50,028 bases of DNA from positions 1 through 50,028 of IMG/VR virus record IMGVR_UViG_3300042934_000156. One strand, written 5' to 3'. This DNA comes from a virus. This document shows positions 44,048 through 50,028 of the stretch, piece after piece. A program made the translations under genes and the position numbers. Within the stretch, counting starts at the first letter, position 1. Every line of letters begins with the position of its first letter. Below the pieces are notes generated by a model that searched no databases, was not told where the DNA came from, and saw only the letters and a program-made list of their open reading frames with translations.

Positions 44048-44791
44048 TTAAGGAATGTTTACGGTAGCTATTGTTGATCCATTGGGAGCAAACAGTTTTA
44101 AATTTCTCGTTCCTGAATCAAAAGCCATGTTAGAAGCGAGACTTGAAGTTACATACGAATAGTCTGCCTTGGAACTCATAGAAGAAGCCAGTGCGGATAT
44201 TGAATTGGATAGGTTATCTAGTGCGGTCTGTAGTGTCTGCGCATCTGCTGTGCTGTAAAACTGAGACCAATCAGGAACCACCACATTAAATCCAGGGTCA
44301 GGCAACAAATGAAGGTTGCAACCATTCGCAAGTATGCCCACAGCTCCTCCTAGTGCGGATAACAGAGCTATGCTAGCGCTTATTGATCCATCCGTTATAG
44401 TCATCCGAGGAGCTCCTACAACATTGGGTAGTATCTTCAAGGAATTCGTCGCGCTCTGATAAGCAGCAAACAAATTTCCCGCGACATCCATCTCCGACCT
44501 TGGGTATGTTCCCTCTGCTGTAGCGATGTATGAACCGTATATGGATATACCTCGAATGATCCCGGCTATGATGGTTCCAAGGTTAGCTGTGATCGCGGAA
44601 AGTTCTGTGACATTCATCTTGTCTGCTGTGATCGTCCCGGCTTCTATGACCTTCGCATTTAAAGTCACGACATTTAACGTGTCTAAGTTAACCAATAGAT
44701 TATTGTACTTCTGAACAATCTCATTGATTTTACTTTTCAACATATCGAAATCAGCAAATGGCGGAATACCATTTGTGTCTGGAATCGGCAT
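44048..44791 (-). CDS. Tail fibre/needle candidate, 247 aa
   Basis: An N-terminal coiled coil (FDMLKSKINEIVQKYNNLLV) is followed by the phage tail-tip motif VIEAGTITADKMNVTELSAI, then Ala/Ser-rich beta segments and a C-terminal coil with TLQTALDNLSNSISALASSM. Trimeric fibres have this plan. It is encoded directly after gp10, where P22 encodes its gp26 needle; whether it plugs the tail or binds receptors is open. Confidence 0.6.
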   Translation of the reverse strand: MPIPDTNGIPPFADFDMLKSKINEIVQKYNNLLVNLDTLNVVTLNAKVIEAGTITADKMNVTELSAITANLGTIIAGIIRGISIYGSYIATAEGTYPRSEMDVAGNLFAAYQSATNSLKILPNVVGAPRMTITDGSISASIALLSALGGAVGILANGCNLHLLPDPGFNVVVPDWSQFYSTADAQTLQTALDNLSNSISALASSMSSKADYSYVTSSLASNMAFDSGTRNLKLFAPNGSTIATVNIP

Positions 44792-44801
44792 CTAATCACT
44801 C

Positions 44802-46214
44802 CTAGTACTGAATAGGTTGAATCCTGAAATACCTCTGCTGAGAGTAGAGTCTGAATGTACCCGTGCCACTGATCCTGAAACGTATCCAGAATCCCAATGG
44901 AACGGTATCTAAAGGAATAATAGCAGGATCATTTTGCGGTGTTGTAGAAGCCGCTATAGAGTCTCCTATGGTGTGCCAAGTTGTACCCTGATCTACGGAA
45001 GCTTCTAGGAGGAATGTTGAACCTGGAGGGAAGTAGCATTGGTTATAAAGCTCCCAATATTCTTTCTCTGCTTCTGACCGGTCAAAGTCCTTCGTCTCCA
45101 TCATCCATGGCCCCGTAGATGGTGCGGCGTTTACTTTGTATGTCTGTCCGCTTGAATTTCCCGCATATGGGATTCCGTTTAGCTGAATTCCGTATCGATA
45201 TGATTCGTTGATTGCTGACACTCGCCATATCTGATAATTCTTACGGGTGTCGTACATCAGTCGAATATTAGGTTCTGTTGATCCATCTATAACGAGGTTC
45301 AGGTAATACCGAATACCATCGGTGAATGCGGAACATTTATCTAAATACGTTTTGTTGATGCGATTGATAAAACCCCGCACAGGCTCCCCAATTCGGCTAG
45401 AAGCACCTGCCGCGCCAATGTATATGTCGTTATCACCCAACCAATACAAAGCCTCTCCAACGCCCACCAGAGTCTTGTGATTCACACATCCAACGTTGTC
45501 GGTAGATGGTACAAGGCGATACGCAGCTCGACTATCTCCAGTGTGGAAGATATTGCAGAATGAATCCTTCTTGAATACCCATATGGTTCCTCCGAAAGAT
45601 ATCATGGCCGTGATTGCCCCGCCGTTTGGCGTGTAGTATTGCACGACTCCTGAGTTTTCAGGACTCACCCAGTCTGTAGCGTCTTGAAACCCACAATAGT
45701 GGATGTAATCCGGCGCATCGTCTGTTGGCACATTACCAATAAACACCCGTAGGTTGTCTGCGGTCATGTACTTTCCTTTCGGAGCATCTGCCGATAAGTC
45801 CGCTATCACTGAACCATTCCAGAACTTTACCGGATCCGTGCCGTTAGTCATGATCAACGCCGCGCCAAGGACATCAAAGTTAGCCGCCGACCAATCGGTG
45901 TCGGTTAATCCTGTTGCGATGTCCGACCAAGCGCCTGACACTTCTTTCTGTAATTTCGTGCCAACGGCGCGAATCAACTGTACGTTCCCATAGTTCATGA
46001 GAAGTCGAGTTGTCGCGCCGCCTGTGGATCCGTATACTGTTGGTGATAATGAAGTAGATAATGCCGGGTAATATTCGTCTGTGTCCCATCCGTACTCGTT
46101 AACGGTCTGTGAATCGTCTATGCTGAAGCTATTGCTTCCGGTGTTGATTCCACCCGAGAACACAACTTCTACCTTGCGATCATATCCCTTAGACAACGCT
46201 TGCCATTGCGCCAT
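44802..46214 (-). CDS. P22 gp10-like tail accessory protein
   Basis: The 470-residue, beta-rich protein begins KVEVVFSGGINTGSNSFSID and contains TDDAPDYIHYCGFQDATDWV, a propeller-like ALYWLGDNDIYIGAAG and the ending FRLYSQQRYFRI, the pattern of P22 gp10 homologues that stabilise packaged DNA and hold the tail hub. It follows gp4 by 4 nt, as in P22. Confidence 0.78.
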   Translation of the reverse strand: MAQWQALSKGYDRKVEVVFSGGINTGSNSFSIDDSQTVNEYGWDTDEYYPALSTSLSPTVYGSTGGATTRLLMNYGNVQLIRAVGTKLQKEVSGAWSDIATGLTDTDWSAANFDVLGAALIMTNGTDPVKFWNGSVIADLSADAPKGKYMTADNLRVFIGNVPTDDAPDYIHYCGFQDATDWVSPENSGVVQYYTPNGGAITAMISFGGTIWVFKKDSFCNIFHTGDSRAAYRLVPSTDNVGCVNHKTLVGVGEALYWLGDNDIYIGAAGASSRIGEPVRGFINRINKTYLDKCSAFTDGIRYYLNLVIDGSTEPNIRLMYDTRKNYQIWRVSAINESYRYGIQLNGIPYAGNSSGQTYKVNAAPSTGPWMMETKDFDRSEAEKEYWELYNQCYFPPGSTFLLEASVDQGTTWHTIGDSIAASTTPQNDPAIIPLDTVPLGFWIRFRISGTGTFRLYSQQRYFRIQPIQY

Positions 46215-46218
46215 TTAC

Positions 46219-46878
46219 TCACCGCCCATAGTAAGAACCGTAATAGTTTCGTCCTCTGTTGCTCCTAGGCATCATATCAACCGCAGCAGTAAACTCCGGC
46301 TCCTTCATCTTCCTGAGAAATAACACATCCGATACCTTCTCTTGGTATTCAGCATCGTAGCTGTTACGCATCTGAATGTCTTTCCTGGATCCAGCAATAC
46401 GCTTCAAGATGCCTAGTTTAAGTATCTCCTGGTACTTCGTAGGTGTGTCCGGTGAAGATGTGATGTTAGCCGTAGTGACCTCCTGCGGATCAGAGTCAGT
46501 ATAGATATAAATCAATCGATCTCCCGGCACTTCCTGTTGATAGTTCAGGTAGAAGGAATTCGAAACGATGGAGTACCACGGATAACCATAAGCAGCATAT
46601 TCGTTGTTGTCATTGCGTTCAAATGGCAACTCTACAAAGTTGGTATCATCGTTTATTTGAATGTTAACGACTTTAATCTTTGTCATATCAAACTGATCAG
46701 GGAAAGGATAGAAGTTCTCTCCCTGAACTGTAGTAAAGGCGTATGGTGGCGAATCTATTTCTAATATGTCAAAGACCTCTCTTTGCTCCTCATTGAACCA
46801 CATTAGCTTTTGCGCAGTTGTGAAGGTATTTCTATATCTTAAATCAACGTCCGTTAAAATTTCTTGTGACGTAGGCAT
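46219..46878 (-). CDS. P22 gp4-like head-completion protein (complete, allele B)
   Basis: The 219-residue protein opens MPTSQEILTDVDLRYRNTF and has FNEEQREVFDILEIDSPPYA and later YIYTDSDPQEV; the C-terminus is basic and aromatic (RSNRGRNYYGSYYGR). Position before gp10 and length agree with gp4-class gatekeepers. GGAGGG precedes the ATG. The N-terminal part is repeated, with substitutions, at 1-449. Confidence 0.8.
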   Translation of the reverse strand: MPTSQEILTDVDLRYRNTFTTAQKLMWFNEEQREVFDILEIDSPPYAFTTVQGENFYPFPDQFDMTKIKVVNIQINDDTNFVELPFERNDNNEYAAYGYPWYSIVSNSFYLNYQQEVPGDRLIYIYTDSDPQEVTTANITSSPDTPTKYQEILKLGILKRIAGSRKDIQMRNSYDAEYQEKVSDVLFLRKMKEPEFTAAVDMMPRSNRGRNYYGSYYGR

Positions 46879-46891
46879 TTTCTACCCTCCT

Positions 46892-47164
46892 TCACACATC
46901 TACTGCAATTGAAAAATCAGGTAATGTTTTAAGATGCTCATATCCTTGCTTAATGAAGTTGTCTGCTCCCTCAATAACGGAAGGTTCAAATGTGAATATT
47001 TCCTCTTGTAGCCACAAGCAGCCTTCCTCACATTTATCCTGCGAGAAGTACCACCTAACTCGGAGGGATATCAATTCCTTTCCACCGCTCTGCTCATCAA
47101 TTCGCACATATGATTCAGGAATGTCTATCCCGTAGTTCGTTGAAACTGCCATTATAAGTGCCAA
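46892..47164 (-). CDS. Small late protein, 90 aa, in the variable slot (allele B)
   Basis: I place the start at TTG 47164, 7 nt after AAAGGAGG; the in-frame ATG four codons later is too far from that site. The product has AVSTNYGIDIPESYVRIDEQ, ISLRVRWYFSQDK and NFIKQGYEHLKTLPDF, a plan common in small head-tail proteins of Gram-positive phages. It occupies the slot filled by the 44-residue gene and protease in allele A, so it is dispensable in at least one variant. Confidence 0.7.
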   Translation of the reverse strand: MALIMAVSTNYGIDIPESYVRIDEQSGGKELISLRVRWYFSQDKCEEGCLWLQEEIFTFEPSVIEGADNFIKQGYEHLKTLPDFSIAVDV

Positions 47165-47178
47165 TCCATAACCTCCTT

Positions 47179-48927
47179 TTATACCGTAGTCCCGGCAGCG
47201 TCCTTCCAAACAGTTCCATTCCACCAGATTGGTTTTCCTAGACTTGTATCATAGTAAAAGTCCGCTGCAATGACCGTAGTCGGTCTTTGAGCGGTGGTTC
47301 CGAAACGATATCTAATTCTTGGCACTACCGTTGAAAGCGCGCCTAGATTGTTAAGCACCAAGGTATCCACAAAGTTATTGAACGCATTTACAACTCCATT
47401 TACTTCAATCCTGAAATACGATACTGGTCGACCCGTTCCTAAGTCTCCTCCACCGATTCTATCCTTGTAGAATGAGTTATTGTTGATGTTTGCCACCGCA
47501 TTATCCCGCACTCGAATAATGGCTTGTCCGGCGTTGTTCCAACCTATTCCACTAAATGTATTGTTATCAATTTCAGCCTTTGATCCGTCAGCTACGTTTA
47601 TGCCCTGGATAGACATATCGATTACGTAGTTGTTCTTGAATTCGAAGTATGTTCCTGAACCGGAAGAGGAAAGTGCAGCTAGTGCGCCAGATATCCGGTT
47701 ATTATTTATTAAGATGTTCTTCCCTGCAATGTCCATACCGTTTGTCGTTAAAGGGTTTGTCTCATATCCGAAAGTATTGTTAAGTATTTGAATGTCCTGA
47801 CAGTCGATAGAGGAATCTGCTTCTGTGACCACAAAGTTAACGTTCAACCTTGTTTCGTAAATAACAGAATTACCGTCACACAGAATATCTTTGCATCCTG
47901 CCAAGATGATCGCGCCTTCTCTTATCCTGTTACCGGATAGGGTGCAATCGTTTGTAAGGGTCAGCTTTATACCGCGACCTACACCATCGCTGAATATGTT
48001 GTTACTGATCGTTAGTTTTGAAGTATTTTTAGCGCCTATCTGGCCTTCTAACGACTTGTTATCTTTGAAAGTGTTTCCTTCAACGACGATTCTTTGCGTA
48101 GTTTGATTCAGAATTAATAGTCCGAATTGGTCGTTGTTTTCGAAGTGATTTCCAATAATCTTCAAGTCTTCTGTGATCTTCTCTGCGGTGAATGGCTCGA
48201 TATCAATTCCACATGCGGGAGCTGTGCCGTTTGTGTTGTTGAACCTTGAATTAGTTATTGATCCCACTAACACGGATTCAATTGAAGCTCCTTGCCTGCG
48301 GTTGTTATCACAGGTCACATTATTCATTGTGATGTTTTTATTTTGCTTTTCTCTTATTGGGATTGAAGGATCGTTTCTTACGTCTTTATCTACTTGCCAT
48401 ACAATTCCATCTCCCCAACAATCCTTACAGGTAACACTTTCGATGGTGATGTTCTCACAGGAAAATACGCCTATTGCGTAACCGAATTCCCCGCCAACAC
48501 CAAGATGTTCATATCGTTCACCTTGGATAATACCACCGGTTATACTGGAATTAGTTGCTCTGGAAAAGTAAACGATATTATAGTTCGAATACGATGTTGG
48601 TATTTGCCTTAGAATAGCCGATTCATCCAATACGAGGTGGATATTGCTCGGAACTTTAATCCCACCACCCTGACCCTCGTATGTAACTCCCCCCGTTGCG
48701 CCCTGAATCATATAAATTCCAGCTGGAATTCTTACTTCACCGCCACCCGCAGAACTTGCGGCGTCTACTGCTTTTTGAATAGCTGAAGTATCATTAGTTT
48801 TCCCGTTACCCTTGGCTCCATAATCTCTAACGTTATAAACCAGACCGCCCCATGTTTTAACGTTTGTAAGATAATTACCGATGTCACTACTGATCATAGA
48901 GCTTACTCTCGACATTGGAGAGGACAT
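47179..48927 (-). CDS. Tailspike, pectate-lyase-like beta-helix (allele B)
   Basis: The same 582-residue beta-helix spike as at 1223-2971, with 21 substitutions that I can count and no length change. About half of the changes lie after residue 450, including three in the last 25 residues. Adaptive change in receptor-contact surfaces is possible. Confidence 0.85.
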   Translation of the reverse strand: MSSPMSRVSSMISSDIGNYLTNVKTWGGLVYNVRDYGAKGNGKTNDTSAIQKAVDAASSAGGGEVRIPAGIYMIQGATGGVTYEGQGGGIKVPSNIHLVLDESAILRQIPTSYSNYNIVYFSRATNSSITGGIIQGERYEHLGVGGEFGYAIGVFSCENITIESVTCKDCWGDGIVWQVDKDVRNDPSIPIREKQNKNITMNNVTCDNNRRQGASIESVLVGSITNSRFNNTNGTAPACGIDIEPFTAEKITEDLKIIGNHFENNDQFGLLILNQTTQRIVVEGNTFKDNKSLEGQIGAKNTSKLTISNNIFSDGVGRGIKLTLTNDCTLSGNRIREGAIILAGCKDILCDGNSVIYETRLNVNFVVTEADSSIDCQDIQILNNTFGYETNPLTTNGMDIAGKNILINNNRISGALAALSSSGSGTYFEFKNNYVIDMSIQGINVADGSKAEIDNNTFSGIGWNNAGQAIIRVRDNAVANINNNSFYKDRIGGGDLGTGRPVSYFRIEVNGVVNAFNNFVDTLVLNNLGALSTVVPRIRYRFGTTAQRPTTVIAADFYYDTSLGKPIWWNGTVWKDAAGTTV

Positions 48928-48938
48928 TTCATCACCCC

Positions 48939-49196
48939 TTAATAGAACGCTGTAATACCCGTTGCTGTCGTTCCTGAAGCGTTGATTCTCTTAACCGCAT
49001 ATGGATGGTCAAAGTCTGCTACAACGTTCGCTAACGTCACCACGGAATTGTCAGCCATAACCATGCTCAAAGCACCCGAAACATCTACCCTGATTGCTCT
49101 GGAATACTGAATATTTGCAGGGAATGAGATATTGTCCGTATCGCTTGGCGTAACTTCTACCCCACCTTGATGGCTATAGTCGATATGCTTAGTCAT
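48939..49196 (-). CDS. Small spike-base-like structural protein, 85 aa (allele B)
   Basis: The counterpart of 2982-3233. The core VTPSDTDNISFPANIQYSRA and SGALSMVMADNSVVTLANV keep the pattern of small spike-base proteins, but most other residues differ from allele A. It overlaps the previous stop. Confidence 0.65.
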   Translation of the reverse strand: MTKHIDYSHQGGVEVTPSDTDNISFPANIQYSRAIRVDVSGALSMVMADNSVVTLANVVADFDHPYAVKRINASGTTATGITAFY

Positions 49197-49375
49197 TTAT
49201 TTACGACCTTCTTTCTTCCGCGCCTTTGTACAGGCTGAATTTGAGTTATCTTTGTTTCTTTGGGTTGCTCAACCGCTTGCGCATTGCGTTCGAGCATTTG
49301 TCTGATCATTCGCATCTCGTTAAGTAGATCGTTGTCGTAGCGTTCTCTAGGGCTAATCCCTGGGAAGTGATCCAT
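49193..49375 (-). CDS. Small late protein, 60 aa (allele B)
   Basis: Allele of 3230-3424: the same MDHFPGISPRERYDNDLLNE start and basic end, with a shorter, changed middle (MIRQMLERNAQAVEQPKET). ATG 49375 follows AAGGAGG. Confidence 0.65.
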   Translation of the reverse strand: MDHFPGISPRERYDNDLLNEMRMIRQMLERNAQAVEQPKETKITQIQPVQRRGRKKVVNK

Positions 49376-49392
49376 AATAAACCTCCTTAAAG

Positions 49393-49415
49393 AAAAAGAG
49401 GAGCCGAAGCCCCTC
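49393..49415 (-). terminator. Intrinsic terminator with UUCG loop (allele B)
   Basis: Identical to the element at 3442-3464: GAGGGGC-TTCG-GCTCCTC then TTTTTC on the minus strand. Confidence 0.8.
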
Positions 49416-49602
49416 ACTTTTCATCCATCAATCCATTTTTGATCAATGTTGTTCGCATTAAGTTGTAGTTTGAGACTGTCAGCTTTTGGCCTTCCGTCAT
49501 TTGATCATTGGATTTCATCTGTCCGATATAGGGGATCTTGTCTTTTGGAGAGGGCGCACTCCCCGGTGCACTAGCGCCCCCTACATTCCATGAACTATTC
49601 AT
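49414..49602 (-). CDS. Small late protein, 62 aa (allele B)
   Basis: Allele of 3463-3651, with the same KDKIPYIGQMKSNDQMTEGQ core. AGGTGGG lies a few nt before ATG 49602. Confidence 0.6.
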   Translation of the reverse strand: MNSSWNVGGASAPGSAPSPKDKIPYIGQMKSNDQMTEGQKLTVSNYNLMRTTLIKNGLMDEK

Positions 49603-49610
49603 ACTCCCAC

Positions 49611-49931
49611 CTAACCTTTCAGGACTTTGATTTTCCAAGTACCCGATGCAAGGTCAATCGTGCCGGCAGTAGGGTTGAATAATGAGATCTTAATCGTATT
49701 CGCTGCCGATACGAACCCTTGGGCAATGATACCCTGTAAGTCGTATGGAGCCGTTACGATAACGATGTCACCGAGCGCCGCACCTGCTACCGTGATGCCG
49801 CTTGATAACGCTCCTGTCACAGTGGCGAGTGATGCGGGATCAAATGTTGTTGTTCCGTTTAGAACTGACGTGAATAGGTCATTATCCCCTAACGCCAATC
49901 CTGTAAAGCTTGTTGTTCCTGCGCTTGGCAT
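49611..49931 (-). CDS. Probable head decoration/stabilising protein, 106 aa (allele B)
   Basis: Allele of 3660-3980 with five conservative substitutions and the same length. Confidence 0.65.
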   Translation of the reverse strand: MPSAGTTSFTGLALGDNDLFTSVLNGTTTFDPASLATVTGALSSGITVAGAALGDIVIVTAPYDLQGIIAQGFVSAANTIKISLFNPTAGTIDLASGTWKIKVLKG

Positions 49932-49943
49932 TCAAACCCCTCC

Positions 49944-50028
49944 TTATAGACCAGTAGAGCCCACAACGCCCCTCCAGTTACGAACAACCGTGTTATCACG
50001 CAAGTAACCATCCCAAGATTGGGAACCG
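49944..50028 (-). CDS. Major capsid protein, last 28 codons (cut by window edge, allele B)
   Basis: The window ends inside the coat gene. The 85 bases present are identical to the corresponding end of the complete coat gene at 3993-4077. Confidence 0.85.
   Translation of the reverse strand, partial: GSQSWDGYLRDNTVVRNWRGVVGSTGL

Larger units (their letters stand above)
46430..50028. repeat. Right copy of terminal redundancy (allele B)
   Basis: This is the second copy of the segment at 1-4077, in the same orientation. It contains gp4, a 90-residue gene in place of the protease cassette, the tailspike, small head/spike genes and the last 28 codons of the coat gene. Treating position 46430 as equal to position 1 restores one continuous late operon. 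Confidence 0.9.

Noticed and set aside
1-50028. tRNA or rRNA genes
   Set aside because: I saw no cloverleaf with a TTCRANNC T-arm or rRNA-like sequence; a dedicated scan was not possible, so a divergent tRNA cannot be excluded.

Overview
The window looks like an essentially complete genome, with redundant ends, of a temperate, short-tailed (P22-type, podovirus-like) phage of a Gram-positive host. The virion set is the P22 kind: small and large terminase, a 614-residue portal, an acidic scaffold, a coat protein, gp4-like and gp10-like tail accessory proteins, two long ejection proteins and a beta-helix tailspike. There is no tape measure, tail tube or sheath gene. Host clues point to Bacillota, probably Paenibacillaceae: AGGAGG ribosome sites, many TTG/GTG starts, sigma-A promoters, a DinR-type LexA box, RecU, YopX and ArpU-like proteins, and a secreted 'stalk domain' (copper amine oxidase N-terminal type) protein. 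The host genus is an inference.

Layout. Nearly all genes lie on the minus strand and are read from high to low coordinates. The early operon starts at about 30.4 kb and runs down to about 12.3 kb: Cro-like protein, Bro-N/KilAC antirepressor, many small proteins, ERF annealing protein, HNH nucleases, DnaD-type initiator, DnaC-type loader, two DNA methyltransferases, RecU, YopX and an ArpU-like late regulator. The late operon then runs from terminase (11.0 kb) through portal, scaffold, coat, tailspike and gp4. It crosses the window edge, position 1 being equivalent to 46430. It continues at 46-37 kb with gp10, a fibre or needle candidate, a stalk protein, a GNAT acetyltransferase module and the ejection proteins. 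The lysis genes (34.8-33.3 kb) follow. The plus strand carries the lysogeny side: CI-like repressor (30480-30824), integrase (31506-32627), an unknown 136-residue gene with its own promoter (32933-33343) and a second repressor (36696-37154).

Ends. Positions 1-4077 and 46430-50028 are two alleles of one late-gene segment. They are close to identical in most genes, but one slot differs completely: a 44-residue protein plus a secreted trypsin-like protease on the left, an unrelated 90-residue protein on the right. A small spike-base gene is also strongly diverged. The simplest reading is a circularly permuted, headful-packaged genome of about 46 kb, assembled from at least two strain variants.

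Regulation. There are two immunity regions, as in P22. The primary one (30.1-31.0 kb) has three operator half-sites. It also has a 37-codon gene convergent on the repressor, whose promoter abuts a perfect GAACATATGTTC LexA box, so it may encode an SOS-induced antirepressor. The second (35.2-37.2 kb) lies just past the ejection genes, the place P22 keeps immI. It holds a repressor/Cro pair, an antirepressor-like protein and a predicted ~72-nt RNA. Other unexplained structure includes a dispersed ~50-bp element at early-gene junctions, a pair of 21-23-residue micropeptides ending PPxGAA, an ERF protein ending in the SSB-type tail DDDLPF, two ribbon-helix-helix genes with repeat operators, and intrinsic terminators between many late genes.
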